From NCBI GenBank assembly GCA_003130875.1, contig QEXY01000047.1:1-62436 (forward strand): DNA of 62,436 nucleotides, read 5' to 3'. Positions 27,464 through 37,400 of the stretch are shown piece by piece; the stretch's first letter is position 1, and every line of letters begins with the position of its first letter. The notes under the pieces are model-generated. The model was not told the DNA's origin. It ran no database searches and worked only from the letters and a program-made list of their open reading frames with translations. The stretch is from Ardenticatenia bacterium. GTDB lineage: Bacteria; Chloroflexota; Anaerolineae; 4572-78; NAK82. Made by a program: the position numbers and the translations under genes.

Positions 27464-28804
27464 CTAAAGCTCATGTGGAATTGATTCAGTTCCAACTGAT
27501 TCGCGAGATTGCTTCCCATACCAGTTCATAAGCGCACGGGCCAGCTTTTCAGGATGATGCCGCCACGGACGTTGTTCATCCACGACGTCTGCTGTAATGA
27601 CACGGTATCCTGCCTCTAATGGTTTGCGCAGCACCACTTGTTGAAAATTCCAGCCAGACGGCGGATTGTTCACCAGATTGTCGTTCACGAGCACATAAGG
27701 GAACAGCCCTGGCCCGGTATGTCGCTCCAAAGCTGCCACATGGTCTGCCACTTCAAATTCATCTGTTTCACCCGCTTGGGTTGCCACGTTGCAGATGTAC
27801 ACTTTGAGCGCAGTACTGGCCCGGATCGCGTTCACGATATCTTCAACCAACAAGTTAGGCAACACACTGGTGAATAAACTGCCCGGACCGGCCACGATCA
27901 AGTCTGCTTCGAGAATGGCACGCACCGCAGGAGGATAAGCGGGCACATTATCCGGTTCTAAGTATACGCGTCCGATGGGTCGACGTGCCTTTGGGATGGC
28001 GCTTTCCCCTGACACGACCCAGTTGCCAGACGTGTCATCAACCAGTTCGGCGCATAAGGTTACATCTTCCAGGGTTGAAGGGACAATCTGTCCCCGGATG
28101 GCAAGCACGCGTCCTGACTCTATAAGGGCTTTCTCGAAGCTTCCTGTGACACCTGTCATCGCGGTGATGAATAAGTTGCCAAAGCTGTGCCCATTGAGTG
28201 CACTGTCATCGATCTCTCCAGAACGGGAGGAGAAACGATATTGGAAGAGTTGGGTGATCAATGCCTCGTCGTCGGCCAATGCTGTGATACAGTTACGGAA
28301 ATCGCCTGGCGGCAGTACTCCGAGCTCGCGGCGCAGCCTTCCGGAGCTGCCACCATCATCCGCCACGGTGACAATAGCGGTAATGTTATCTGTGTAATGT
28401 TTCAGACCGCGCAGGAGCGTGTTAAGCCCATTGCCACCCCCGATTGCCACCACCTTGGCACCGCGTTGTCTGAGACGGTGGCGATAGAGCGTATCCACCA
28501 CGCTGACGCTGCCCGGGGGCACAAAGGCGCCCAACAAGGCATGATTAAATCGGTAAATGGCAATTGCTGCTAGGCTCAGACCAACAAGGACACCCCCTAG
28601 CGAGCGCGCCCAGCCGGGCAAGAATGTCAGGGTGAGCATCTGCCATGTGGACCGCGAAATCCACCCAGAAATGTACAGGTCGTGTAAAAGATATGCAATC
28701 CCCAAGCTCAGGAACGCTATCCCAATCAGCAACAATGCAAGCCAGCGTTTGACCCCCAAGCCCGGATATAACCATTTCTGGGCGGAGCCCACCTTTCGGC
28801 TCAT
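27464..28804 (-). CDS. yvcK: YvcK/CofD-like gluconeogenesis factor with two TM helices
   Basis: Member of the YvcK (gluconeogenesis factor, UDP-GlcNAc-binding) family, which in Bacillus is needed for growth on gluconeogenic carbon sources and affects wall synthesis. The ATG at 28804 is chosen for its GGCGGAGAG site; 28822 is an alternative. The N-terminus has two TM helices (about 20-42 and 66-88), an addition seen in some phyla. Conserved core: VVAIGGGNGLNTLLRGLK (GGGNG at 122-126), VTVADDGGSSGRLRRELG, PPGDFRNCITAL and DLIVAGPGSLFTSVLPNLL. Its place ahead of gapA and pgk fits a role in carbon flow control. Confidence 0.92.
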   Translation of the reverse strand: MSRKVGSAQKWLYPGLGVKRWLALLLIGIAFLSLGIAYLLHDLYISGWISRSTWQMLTLTFLPGWARSLGGVLVGLSLAAIAIYRFNHALLGAFVPPGSVSVVDTLYRHRLRQRGAKVVAIGGGNGLNTLLRGLKHYTDNITAIVTVADDGGSSGRLRRELGVLPPGDFRNCITALADDEALITQLFQYRFSSRSGEIDDSALNGHSFGNLFITAMTGVTGSFEKALIESGRVLAIRGQIVPSTLEDVTLCAELVDDTSGNWVVSGESAIPKARRPIGRVYLEPDNVPAYPPAVRAILEADLIVAGPGSLFTSVLPNLLVEDIVNAIRASTALKVYICNVATQAGETDEFEVADHVAALERHTGPGLFPYVLVNDNLVNNPPSGWNFQQVVLRKPLEAGYRVITADVVDEQRPWRHHPEKLARALMNWYGKQSRESVGTESIPHEL

Positions 28805-28848
28805 AACTCTCCGCCTTATCATCCAGAGCTTCTCGAATGACCAAACTG

Positions 28849-28877
28849 ATTATATCTAGACCAAGACCGTCAGTCAA
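28849..28877 (-). promoter_or_regulatory. Consensus promoter for the yvcK-gapA-pgk operon
   Basis: On the minus strand TTGACT (28872-28877), a 17-nt spacer and TATAAT (28849-28854), one mismatch from the sigma-70 ideal, about 45 nt before the yvcK ATG. Confidence 0.8.
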
Positions 28878-28913
28878 GGAAACGTAGTACTTGCGCCAAG
28901 AGATCGTTACCCG

Positions 28914-29330
28914 GTGATCGAGAGGATTTTGACAAAGGGCGGCACTCCTCGCATCCACGGGTTGTGGCAACACCTACGCCAGGCGGAGTACCGTATGGCC
29001 GAACGGGATTATCGGGAGAGATACGCGATGCACTCGATGAAGGCAAGGAAACAGTTGGTGCATCCGTACCACAAGTTGGGCAGCATCCGCGCCACGGCGC
29101 GAACGTGAACGTGGTGCACCGCGCATCCGGTGGTGCGCAAACGGGTGGCGCGCTATCAGGCTGGGGGAGCGGCAGGGCTGCAAGACCGCTCGCGCCGCCC
29201 GCAAACTGCACCACGTCGCACGCCGGCGGAGTGAAACAGCCGGTGGTGCCGGCCCATCAAGCGACGGGTCTGGGACGACGCCTGGCGTTGTATGTGCCGC
29301 CGCACCGTGGGGGAGCGGTTTGGGCCGCTT
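28914..29330 (+). pseudogene. Degenerate IS481/helix-turn-helix type transposase N-terminus
   Basis: One frame reads MKARKQLVHPYHKLGSIRAT, a TGA at 29106, then VVRKRVARYQAGGAAGLQDR and SRRPQTAPRRTPAE, then another TGA. The likeness moves to the next frame (VKQPVVPAHQATGLGRRLAL). This is the N-terminal helix-turn-helix and linker of an IS481-like transposase ('Y-G-AGLxDRSRRP'), with two in-frame stops and a frameshift. No DDE catalytic domain follows, and clear inverted ends were not found. It fills most of the 640-nt space between yvcK and the histidine phosphatase gene; the rest (29331-29466) has nothing recognisable. Confidence 0.7.
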
Positions 29331-29466
29331 GCTGACGCGCGCGGCACGGATGTATGAATCTTGTGATGTGCCACACAGGCGCAGGGAGACAGAGGAGGCG
29401 CGATCATATGCCCTTACGCTCCGAAAACCTGTTCATAAGAGACCGCGAGCAGGGGCTCAATCTCTT

Positions 29467-30144
29467 TCACGAAACCATCTCCGGCGGCAGATGGTCTACC
29501 CGATTGAGGTAACACACATCCAGGTGCCCTTCTGCGCTGAAGGTCAGATAAGTGACCGCCGTGTTGGCATGATGGTAGAAGATGGGCCACTCCACTTCTT
29601 GCTCGAAAAGCATCTTCAGAAAGGAGCTCAGAAAGCCTCCATGGGAGACCATCAAAATGCGCTCCTCACTGGGGAGACGGGCGCGCAGTGCCGCCGCCAC
29701 ACGCGCCGCGCGCATGTAACACGCCTCCAATTCCTCGCGGCCGCCATGCCACCAACCCTCCTCCGTCACCTCGGGCGGCAGGATGACATCGGGAAAGGCA
29801 GTCAGGATTTCCGAGCGCGTCTTGCCCGGATAGCCTACCACACCACCGTCCTCCCCATAGTCCATGTAGATGCCACCGTGTTCGTGAATGTCCACCCATA
29901 CCTCAGGCTTCAATCCGGTCGCGCGCGCGATAATGCTGGCAGTATGCAATGCGCGCCACATGGCACTGCAGTATAGTCGGGTCGGTCTTCCATCATGCAA
30001 CGGCAAGATGCGCGCCAGATGTTCGGCCAGCAATTCTGCCTGGCGCACCCCCAGCTCGGTCAGCAGCGGATCCATGGTGCGCAGTCGCTCATCGTCGAGG
30101 ATGTTGTTGGTGGATTGAGCGTGACGGATGAGAAAAAGCTCCAT
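29467..30144 (-). CDS. Histidine phosphatase (phosphoglycerate-mutase-like) family protein
   Basis: A 225-residue member of histidine phosphatase branch 1. The phospho-acceptor His is in LFLIRHAQSTNN at the N-terminus, the second catalytic His is in ILMVSHGGFLSS, and CSAMWRALHTASIIARATG is the usual middle motif. Candidates include cofactor-dependent phosphoglycerate mutase, sugar phosphatases and others; the sequence does not decide, and several residues typical of true mutases were not seen. It lies 7 nt after rpiA, so it probably shares the pentose-phosphate transcript. Confidence 0.85.
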   Translation of the reverse strand: MELFLIRHAQSTNNILDDERLRTMDPLLTELGVRQAELLAEHLARILPLHDGRPTRLYCSAMWRALHTASIIARATGLKPEVWVDIHEHGGIYMDYGEDGGVVGYPGKTRSEILTAFPDVILPPEVTEEGWWHGGREELEACYMRAARVAAALRARLPSEERILMVSHGGFLSSFLKMLFEQEVEWPIFYHHANTAVTYLTFSAEGHLDVCYLNRVDHLPPEMVS

Positions 30145-30151
30145 AACCGCT

Positions 30152-30838
30152 TCACGTTGTGCGTTTCAGAATGCGCACGCCTTCCACGCCCGCCACCACC
30201 ACTTCGCTGGCAATGCCCAGGAAGAGACCGTGCTCGACAATGCCGGGCCGTGTGTGCAGCACCTGATCCAGGGCATATGGGTCAGCGATTCCCTGCGGGA
30301 AGGTGCAATGGACGATGAAGTTGTGGTTGTCGGTGACATAGGGCGAGCCGTCGAAGTTGCGGCGCAATTCGGCGCGGCAGCCCAGCGTGCTCAGCCAGCG
30401 CGCATGCATCTCCCAAGCGAACGGCACCACCTCGACCGGCAGGGGGCCGCGCGTACCCAGCCGATTCACCAGCTTGGACTCGTCCACGATGGCGACAAAG
30501 CGCCTGGCGGCAATGGCGACGATCTTCTCGCGCAGGAGAGCGCCCCCCAGCCCCTTGATAAGGTCGAGCTGGGGGTCTACCTCATCTGCGCCGTCGATGA
30601 CCATGTCCAGCTCAGGGTGCTCTGCCAGGGTAGTCAGCGGGATGCCCAGCTCGCGCGCCCGGTGAGCGGTCGCTTCTGAAGTGGGCACCCCTACAATGGA
30701 TCGCAGCCGACCCGAGGCAACGCGCGCCCCCAGCTCTTCCAGAGCATAGGCGAAGGTCGAGCCGGTGCCCAACCCGAGCACCATGCCGTCTTCCACCATG
30801 TCCACCGCATAGACAGCCGCTTGCTGCTTGAGGTTCAT
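30152..30838 (-). CDS. rpiA: Ribose-5-phosphate isomerase A
   Basis: Interconverts ribose 5-phosphate and ribulose 5-phosphate. The ATG at 30838 gives the usual start (MNLKQQAAVYAVDMVEDGMVLGLGTG); an in-frame TTG at 30850 is less likely. Length 228 residues. Signatures are GLGTGSTFAYALEELG, VIDGADEVDPQLDLIKGLGGALLREKIVA (catalytic Asp and Glu region) and VDESKLVNRLG. Located just downstream of the transketolase gene, the two supplying the non-oxidative pentose phosphate pathway. Confidence 0.95.
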   Translation of the reverse strand: MNLKQQAAVYAVDMVEDGMVLGLGTGSTFAYALEELGARVASGRLRSIVGVPTSEATAHRARELGIPLTTLAEHPELDMVIDGADEVDPQLDLIKGLGGALLREKIVAIAARRFVAIVDESKLVNRLGTRGPLPVEVVPFAWEMHARWLSTLGCRAELRRNFDGSPYVTDNHNFIVHCTFPQGIADPYALDQVLHTRPGIVEHGLFLGIASEVVVAGVEGVRILKRTT

Positions 30839-30856
30839 GGCTCTGCACAATGCCGC

Positions 30857-32860
30857 CTATGCCTTGCCGAGCAGCTGGAGTGCTCGTTGGGTCACGTTCT
30901 CAACGGTGAAGCCGAACTTCTCCAGCAACACCTGATAGGGCGCCGAGGCGCCGAAGCGCTCCATCCCGATGACAGCTCCATTGTTGCCCACGTAGCGCTC
31001 CCAGCCCAGTGGGATGGCTGCTTCCACGGCCAGACGCTTGGTCACCTGCTGTGGCAACACCTGAGCACGATACTCGGGCGGTTGCGTCTCGAAGAGCTCC
31101 CAGCTGGGCATGCTGACGACGCGTGCCTGCACACCATGCTGTGCCAGGGATTCCCGCGCGCCCAGTGCCAGTGCAACTTCGGAGCCGCTGGCAATCAGGA
31201 TGATGTCCGGTTGCCCCGCGCTGTCGGCCAGCACATAAGCACCACGGCGCAGACCGCTTGCCGGCGCCAGCATCGTGCGGTCGAAGATAGGAATTTTCTG
31301 GCGTGTCAACAACAGGGCGGTGGGGCCTTCGCGCCGCTCCAATGCCACACGCCACGCCTCACTGGTCTCGTTGGCATCCGCCGGCCGGATGACCACCAGG
31401 TTGGGGATGGCGCGCAGCGAGGGCAAATGCTCGACCGGCTGATGGGTTGGTCCGTCCTCACCCAGGCCGATGCTGTCATGCGTGAAAACGTAGATGACGG
31501 GCAGCTCCATCATCGCCGCCAGACGAATGGCAGGTCGCATATAGTCGGAGAAGACCAGGAACGTGCCGCCATAGGGGATGACACCGCCGTGCAAGGCCAT
31601 GCCGTTGAGGATGGCGCCCATAGCATGTTCGCGCACGCCAAAATGGATGTTGCGACCGGCATAGTTGCCCGGCTCCATCCATGGGATGCCCTTCAGCTCG
31701 GTGTTGTTGGATGGGGTCAGATCGGCCGAGCCGCCGATGAGCGTCGGCAGCACCGGCGCCAGCGCGTTGAGCACCATGCCCGAGGCGACGCGCGTCGCCT
31801 CACCGCCGGCGGACGGTGCGAAGACGGGCAACACCTTCTCCCAATCCAGCGTTATGTCGCGCGACCAGACGCGCTGCCATAGCTCGGCCAGCTCGGGATA
31901 CTCTTGGGCATAGCGCTGGAACATCTGGTGCCATTCGCCCTCCAGTTGCTGGCCATGCGGCACCGCCTGGCGGAAGACCTGGAGCGCCTCTTCAGGCACG
32001 TAGAAGGTTTTGTCCTCCGGCCAACCCAGGTTGCGCTTGGTCAGGATCACTTCTTCCTCGCCCAGCGGCTCACCGTGCGCTTTGGCGGTGTCCTGGCGGT
32101 TGGGGCTGCCGTAGCCGATGTGCGTGCGGCAACAGATCAACGACGGGCGTTCCGTCTCCGCCTGCGCAGCCCGGATGGCCGCCGCCACAGCGGCGCGGTC
32201 GTGGCCATCCACCTGTTGCACATGCCAATTGTAGGCGGCGAAGCGCGCCGCGCGATCCTCGGTGAAGGTGATTTCGGTGGGGCCATCGATCGAAATGTGG
32301 TTGTCATCGTAGAGGTAGATGATCTTGCCCAGCTTGAGGTGACCGGCGAGCGAAGCGGCTTCGTGGCTGATGCCTTCCATGAGGTCGCCGTCGCTGACGA
32401 TGGCGTAAATGTAGTGATCCACCAGATTGTAACCGGGACGGTTGAAGGTAGCTGCCAGAAAACGCTCCGCAATCGCCATGCCGACGCCGGTGGCAAATCC
32501 CTGCCCCAGCGGGCCGGTGGTTGTCTCGACGCCGGGCGCCAGGCCGTATTCCGGGTGGCCTGGTGTGCGGCTGCCCCACTGGCGGAAGCGCATCAGCTCT
32601 TCGAGCGGCAGATCGTAGCCGGTCAAGTAGAGCAAGCTGTAGAGCAGCATGGAACCATGCCCAGCTGACAGGACGAAGCGATCGCGATTAGGCCATTTCG
32701 GGTTGGCAGGGTTGTGCCGCAAGAATTGTGTCCACAACACATAGGCGGCATCGGCCATGCCCATCGGCATGCCTGGGTGACCTGATTTTGCCTTCTGCAC
32801 CCCATCGACGGCCAGGAAGCGGATCGTGTTGACACATAGTTGCTCGAGATCTTTGGACAT
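30857..32860 (-). CDS. tkt: Transketolase
   Basis: A thiamine-diphosphate enzyme moving two-carbon units between sugar phosphates. The ATG at 32860 is chosen: GAGGTG lies upstream and the protein then starts [20 protein letters not shown], as is usual; the open frame reaches 33070 but that part is not conserved. 667 residues. The TPP motif is [27 protein letters not shown], followed by [31 protein letters not shown] (N-terminus), [20 protein letters not shown] and [12 protein letters not shown] are all canonical. First gene of the tkt-rpiA-phosphatase run. Confidence 0.97.
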   Translation of the reverse strand: MSKDLEQLCVNTIRFLAVDGVQKAKSGHPGMPMGMADAAYVLWTQFLRHNPANPKWPNRDRFVLSAGHGSMLLYSLLYLTGYDLPLEELMRFRQWGSRTPGHPEYGLAPGVETTTGPLGQGFATGVGMAIAERFLAATFNRPGYNLVDHYIYAIVSDGDLMEGISHEAASLAGHLKLGKIIYLYDDNHISIDGPTEITFTEDRAARFAAYNWHVQQVDGHDRAAVAAAIRAAQAETERPSLICCRTHIGYGSPNRQDTAKAHGEPLGEEEVILTKRNLGWPEDKTFYVPEEALQVFRQAVPHGQQLEGEWHQMFQRYAQEYPELAELWQRVWSRDITLDWEKVLPVFAPSAGGEATRVASGMVLNALAPVLPTLIGGSADLTPSNNTELKGIPWMEPGNYAGRNIHFGVREHAMGAILNGMALHGGVIPYGGTFLVFSDYMRPAIRLAAMMELPVIYVFTHDSIGLGEDGPTHQPVEHLPSLRAIPNLVVIRPADANETSEAWRVALERREGPTALLLTRQKIPIFDRTMLAPASGLRRGAYVLADSAGQPDIILIASGSEVALALGARESLAQHGVQARVVSMPSWELFETQPPEYRAQVLPQQVTKRLAVEAAIPLGWERYVGNNGAVIGMERFGASAPYQVLLEKFGFTVENVTQRALQLLGKA

Positions 32861-32992
32861 TGTAGCACCTCGTGTGAAAGGATGTGGCAGGGAACAAAGA
32901 CAGACCGCAGCATGCAGGATGAGCTTTGCGCGGGACATCCTTGTGCGTGTTGATTTGCGCTTAGGTATACGGGGCGCACCCGTGTCGAAGTC

Positions 32993-33021
32993 ATTGTAAC
33001 ACAGCATGCGCCGAGGGTCAA
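32993..33021 (-). promoter_or_regulatory. Promoter for tkt
   Basis: On the minus strand TTGACC (33016-33021), a 17-nt spacer and TACAAT (32993-32998), about 130 nt before the tkt ATG. The 340-nt stretch 32861-33202 also holds a weak 7-bp hairpin (33143-33164) just past the C11 peptidase gene. Confidence 0.6.
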
Positions 33022-33202
33022 CCAGATAGCGTGGGAAGTGTTGAGAAAGTTCTGGGATGTCCCGGGACACACTGCGAACGCGGAGAGAATATGGAAAACT
33101 CCTGCGCTTCCGGCGGTGAAAGAATTTTCCGCAGACTGCCGCTCCAATCCGCCCCCTGATTGGAATACGCCTGTGAGGGCGCGGTGTGTTCCAAGGCGAG
33201 AT

Positions 33203-36200
33203 TTATTCCATTCCCAGCTCCAGACTGTCAAGCACCCGACCGATGGTCTCCTTCTGCGTCTGAGGAAGGGTTACTGGAATGAGGGTGTCCACCAGGTAAA
33301 CGGTGCCCGCGCCGTCTTGCAGGATCACATAGCGCGCATGAACCAGCTCATTGCCACGATATACGGCCAAGAAGGTGGCGCTGCGCCCCTGCAGCCCAGC
33401 CAGTTGGGCGTCCGTTGGCTCTCCGATGTCTCTCAAGGGACGCAAGACTCTCTCTTCCATCGCTTGCGCCTGTTCGATCAGCTGTCCCAGGGCAAGGTCC
33501 ATTTCGTCCTGCGATAAAGCTGCCTCCTGTCCCAACCGGACGATTTCGAGCTGATAGCTGGGCATGGGGCGTCCGAGCGCGTCGGTTCCTATCCACACGA
33601 CTCGATCGTTCTCCTCGAAGAGCCGCCAGATACGCGGCACGGCCATCCGCACGCCCAGTCGAGCGTTCAGATAGAAGCGCAGCAATTGGCCCGTTGCGTC
33701 GATCTGCCCGACCGGTTGCAGGCCCTCCAGCAGCGGGGTAAAGGTGCCCAGCAAGTAGGGCACTACGCCAGCGTCGACCGGCGAGTCCCTGGTGAGCTGG
33801 GTGGGCAGAAAGACATTAACCACATACGCAAAACCATAAGGGGTAGGGGCGGCGAGCACACTCCCTTCCATTTCCCCTTGTCCGCCCGGCGTGGCGAGCG
33901 TCGCCTTGTACCACCCATAGCTGGCCCCACGGGCCGGGATGCCGCCCAGCTCCATATCCGCGATGGTGCCAATTTGCATATCCGGATATATCTCCTGGAG
34001 TTGTTCAAGGCGCTGCCGCACCAATCGGTCGGCCACGCTGAGACCCGGCGGGACGTCGGATGGGAGTGGCACCACAGCGATCTCGACGTTCACCAGATCC
34101 TGGTACGAGAACTTCACGATGCGAAACTCGGGATCGCTGAAGTCCTCGGTGACCTCGAAGATATCAAGGTACGCCACGCCGAAATGCAGTTCAGGGTTCT
34201 CATAGATGCGCCACCCCTCTCCAGGCAACGGCACTGGGCTGGCATCGGGCGCCACGATGGTGAAGCTGGTCAACATCGTCTGCAGGTCGCTCTGGAGCAG
34301 GTCGCGTTCCGGCGAAGAGGTGTCCAACTCGCTGTTCAGGATATAGACGCGCCCATCGCGCGTCGTGACAACCGCTACACTGCCCTCGAACGTCACGCCT
34401 TCCTCATCCTGGAAGGAGTAGGTAAGCTCTCTGCCGGGCAAGCTGCTCAACTGCACATCTTTCGGTCGTGTGGCGTTCAGATTCGGCTGCTGTCGCAACC
34501 AGTCTTCCACATAGATAAACAGTTGGGCGTCGTTGTCCTGAGGAGTGGGTTGTCGTTTGCCCAGGCGCTGTTGGATGCGCAACGCTGCATCGCCAGCCGG
34601 GGTGTGGAAGAAGACGTCCCCACTGGCCGGTTGCTCGATTACTTGCCAATAGTCATTGTAGGACAAGCTAAAACCCATCGCCTGATTGCGGTATACGCGG
34701 TTCAAGGAGATCGAGGGCAGGAGTTGGAGATTGTCCCGTATCAGGTCAAGCGCTGCTTGCTCTTCAGCCAGTGTGCGGGTAGGCGCCTCGGCGATGAAGA
34801 CAAACAGCTGCTCGCGGGTTGAATCGATAAATGCTGTCAGCGAGCCGGAAATCTGACCTCGATCGATTCGTTGATATGTGTAATCGATGCGCTGTGCTCC
34901 CTGGCCAGCCAGAGTCGCTTCGTGCACTGGGCCAGGTTGCACATCGCTGACCTCTTCATCGGCGGACAAGATGTCGAGCAGTGCCGGCAGGATTTGTTCG
35001 AGAGGCTGACGTCCGACGACACTCAGCCGCGACAGCGGGATCACCCCAACTTGTGCCTTCACTGCCGACAGGTCGTCTAGGGTAAAGGTCACCGTCCCCA
35101 CTGTTTCTTCGACCAACCATCCTGTCGGCTGGAGCGTGGAGAACGAAAGCGAGCGGCTGCGATAGGGCTGTGGCTGCATGTCCTCTGTCTCGACACGCAA
35201 TTCAGCCAGCTCCATCGCGCCGTCGTCTGCCAGGTTCACAGCGCGGATGCCGAATTGATAGAGGCCGGCTGGCACAGGTGCGCTCACCAGCTGGGGAGGC
35301 GTTTCCCCGATCACCAGCGCGCCACCTGGCATGTTCCGCACACTGCCGTCTGTCAGGTAGATCACCTGGCGTTTCGCCGTGAAGCGATCTCCCTCCTCGA
35401 AGAAGTAAGGACCAAGCAATCCGTTCTTCTGACGGGTGAATGCTCCGACATAGGTCGTGGTGCCGCTTTCCAGGTCCACACGGTACTGAATCTCGCCCTC
35501 CAGTTCGCTGCCGCTGAGCGCGCTGCGGAAGTAGCCCGGCACGGCGAAGATATCGCTGCCAGGCGCCGTCGCATAGAGCGAGACGCGTACGCTGCGTTCG
35601 CCATTGCTGAGCGCCCAACCGCTGCCGTCCCACCGCGCCTGTATCGGATTGCGCTGGGCATCCCACACCGGCACCATCAGCCCTTCCTCGATTTCCTGTT
35701 GACGCGATATTAAGCGGTTCGAATCGACGATGATCAACAAGTCACCTTCGACCCGGCCGACCACCAGCTCCACCTCGCGCAAGCCGATCCCTCCCACAGT
35801 AGTGGTGACCTCTGCCCGCTCTCCTTGCGAGAGGCTCTCACGGTCTAGCTTGAGCGGCGCAACCGTTGGCAGCTCTACGACGCGCTCGAGCGCTTGGGGG
35901 TAGAGGCGGAGAAATTGAATCCACGGACTTTGCCTCGCCCCCGGCATGGGATCCAGCACATCCTGGTATCCCTCGGTGTAGAGGGTGACCAGTCGGGACA
36001 AGGCGGGGAAAAAGAAGGAGAGCCCCCCTACGGAGGGAATGTCTTGACCGGCATAGCGTGTCAGCACAGCACGTTCCAATGTGGCGCGTGCTTGTCGGGT
36101 TGTCTGGGTGATCTGGGCATTCGTGCTCAGCTTCTCAACGATCAGCAGGAAGCTGCGCAGGTCGATCATCCCGAAGAATGCGCGATCTGTATCGGCAAAG

Positions 36201-37141
36201 GAAGGGGCATGAGCCAAGCCACGCGCGACGGCGAGGATGGTTTCCGGCTCATCCGCTGCAGCGCTTAACATGCCAGCGAGATGATCGACTGCCCGTTGTA
36301 CGACGGGCACCTGTTCCAGGTCGACCTGGGACATCGTCAAAGTATTGCCGGTTTCATCTCCCGCGTAGTTCTCTTCGAAATACTGCACGATGCGCGCACC
36401 CAGTTCCGCTGCGTCCATCGTAGGGTCCTCCACCAGATCCCGCATCGCGCGGTCGAACCCCTTTAAGCCGTAGGTGATCTCTTCGGAGGCGATTCCGTAG
36501 CGCGCATACGGTGATAACAATGCCCACACTTCCAGCTGGGCCATTAGACAGGCGTCGAAGACCAGCAGGTCGAGGCGGTCTATCCCGGCGGTGCGCAGTC
36601 CCTGTTCCAGAGCTTGCGCCAGCCCGGCCGGGCTGATCATCTGGCCTGCGGACGTCTCATCCGATGCGGCGCCTTGCCAACCGCCGCCGTGGTCGGAAAT
36701 GACCAGGGCATAGTTTTGGGCGGGATAGGTGGTGATGCCCCACGCGATGAAACGCTCGAGCGTCTCAGCAGAGCCTGTGTTTAGCTCGCCCAGCTTGCGC
36801 ACGACCGGCGAGGTGATGGTGAAGAGGTTGGGATCCTTTTCGATGTGCAACAAACGTGTGTCGCTCCAGTTATCACTGCCCGTCCAATAATAGGGATTGC
36901 GGTCCACCAGCGCGATGAAGTGGACCTCCGAAGTTGAGCCGATCAGTTCCAGGCGGTTCAACTCGCGCATGATAAACGCTTCCAGATTGTTGTCGGCGGC
37001 GTAGTAGAGCAGTACTGTCCATTGAGCCATTTCTGTCCGACCTTGCACGGCGGGCGGACACAGAGCCAGGATGAGTCCTATGATGATCACGATCACCCTG
37101 AAGTGCCGGTTGCACCGGATGAAATCGAGACAGCGCTTCAT
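33203..37141 (-). CDS. Very large exported clostripain-family (C11) cysteine peptidase
   Basis: A 1312-residue exported protein with a hydrophobic signal or anchor at about 14-32. The N-terminal catalytic domain (about 40-420) is of the C11/clostripain family: the start WTVLLYYAADNNLE is the family's usual opening, His151 is in VISDHGGGW and Cys198 in LLVFDACLMAQ, the expected dyad. The remaining 850 or so residues hold beta-rich segments and several repeated globular units of similar order (YRNQAMGFSLSYNDYW near 815, ENPELHFGVAYLDIF near 980, NARLGVRMAVPRIWRLFE near 1150), which look like copies of one domain. Its own promoter lies upstream. It probably cuts after Arg or Lys outside the membrane; substrates are unknown. 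Confidence 0.8.
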   Translation of the reverse strand: MKRCLDFIRCNRHFRVIVIIIGLILALCPPAVQGRTEMAQWTVLLYYAADNNLEAFIMRELNRLELIGSTSEVHFIALVDRNPYYWTGSDNWSDTRLLHIEKDPNLFTITSPVVRKLGELNTGSAETLERFIAWGITTYPAQNYALVISDHGGGWQGAASDETSAGQMISPAGLAQALEQGLRTAGIDRLDLLVFDACLMAQLEVWALLSPYARYGIASEEITYGLKGFDRAMRDLVEDPTMDAAELGARIVQYFEENYAGDETGNTLTMSQVDLEQVPVVQRAVDHLAGMLSAAADEPETILAVARGLAHAPSFADTDRAFFGMIDLRSFLLIVEKLSTNAQITQTTRQARATLERAVLTRYAGQDIPSVGGLSFFFPALSRLVTLYTEGYQDVLDPMPGARQSPWIQFLRLYPQALERVVELPTVAPLKLDRESLSQGERAEVTTTVGGIGLREVELVVGRVEGDLLIIVDSNRLISRQQEIEEGLMVPVWDAQRNPIQARWDGSGWALSNGERSVRVSLYATAPGSDIFAVPGYFRSALSGSELEGEIQYRVDLESGTTTYVGAFTRQKNGLLGPYFFEEGDRFTAKRQVIYLTDGSVRNMPGGALVIGETPPQLVSAPVPAGLYQFGIRAVNLADDGAMELAELRVETEDMQPQPYRSRSLSFSTLQPTGWLVEETVGTVTFTLDDLSAVKAQVGVIPLSRLSVVGRQPLEQILPALLDILSADEEVSDVQPGPVHEATLAGQGAQRIDYTYQRIDRGQISGSLTAFIDSTREQLFVFIAEAPTRTLAEEQAALDLIRDNLQLLPSISLNRVYRNQAMGFSLSYNDYWQVIEQPASGDVFFHTPAGDAALRIQQRLGKRQPTPQDNDAQLFIYVEDWLRQQPNLNATRPKDVQLSSLPGRELTYSFQDEEGVTFEGSVAVVTTRDGRVYILNSELDTSSPERDLLQSDLQTMLTSFTIVAPDASPVPLPGEGWRIYENPELHFGVAYLDIFEVTEDFSDPEFRIVKFSYQDLVNVEIAVVPLPSDVPPGLSVADRLVRQRLEQLQEIYPDMQIGTIADMELGGIPARGASYGWYKATLATPGGQGEMEGSVLAAPTPYGFAYVVNVFLPTQLTRDSPVDAGVVPYLLGTFTPLLEGLQPVGQIDATGQLLRFYLNARLGVRMAVPRIWRLFEENDRVVWIGTDALGRPMPSYQLEIVRLGQEAALSQDEMDLALGQLIEQAQAMEERVLRPLRDIGEPTDAQLAGLQGRSATFLAVYRGNELVHARYVILQDGAGTVYLVDTLIPVTLPQTQKETIGRVLDSLELGME

Positions 37142-37208
37142 ATTGCCTTCTCCTTCTCCCGACGGATGCCGGGTTCACCGAGAGATGGAAGCATCGGATT
37201 TAACTTTC

Positions 37209-37236
37209 ATCATAGCCCCGCTTGGTCAGGTGTCAA
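37209..37236 (-). promoter_or_regulatory. Promoter for the C11 peptidase gene
   Basis: On the minus strand TTGACA (37231-37236), a 16-nt spacer and TATGAT (37209-37214), about 70 nt before the ATG at 37141. Confidence 0.6.
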
Positions 37237-37314
37237 GGTCTGATGCAGAGGTGGGTGCATTTCGTTTTTCTTGTGATCACATTGTCTGCGAATATGCCGC
37301 TGCTCTGGCTCCTA

Positions 37315-37323
37315 TGGTATAAT
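37315..37323 (+). promoter_or_regulatory. Extended -10 promoter for comM
   Basis: TGGTATAAT: a perfect TATAAT (37318-37323) preceded by TG one base upstream. No good -35 is seen, as is common for extended -10 promoters. It lies 78 nt before the comM ATG. Confidence 0.5.
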
Positions 37324-37400
37324 CGCGACACTGGCAGACAAAGGATGAAGGGGCTTACGTGGTGCCTTGCAGTCTTCCGTGTTGATGAAGGAGTTCCTCG

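Noticed and set aside
30821-31882. Plus-strand frame of 353 codons opposite transketolase
   Set aside because: Antisense to a canonical tkt; a GC-rich shadow without motifs.
32861-33070. 70-codon N-terminal extension of transketolase
   Set aside because: It contains the tkt promoter and is not transketolase-like; the ATG at 32860 has a good ribosome site and the normal start.
33143-33164. Hairpin after the C11 peptidase gene as a terminator
   Set aside because: Stem of only 7 bp and no U-run next to it; too weak to annotate.
33203-33741. Open frames of over 100 codons opposite the C11 peptidase (also 33686-34822 +)
   Set aside because: They lie wholly antisense to a gene with clear catalytic motifs, have no ribosome sites and show no family resemblance.
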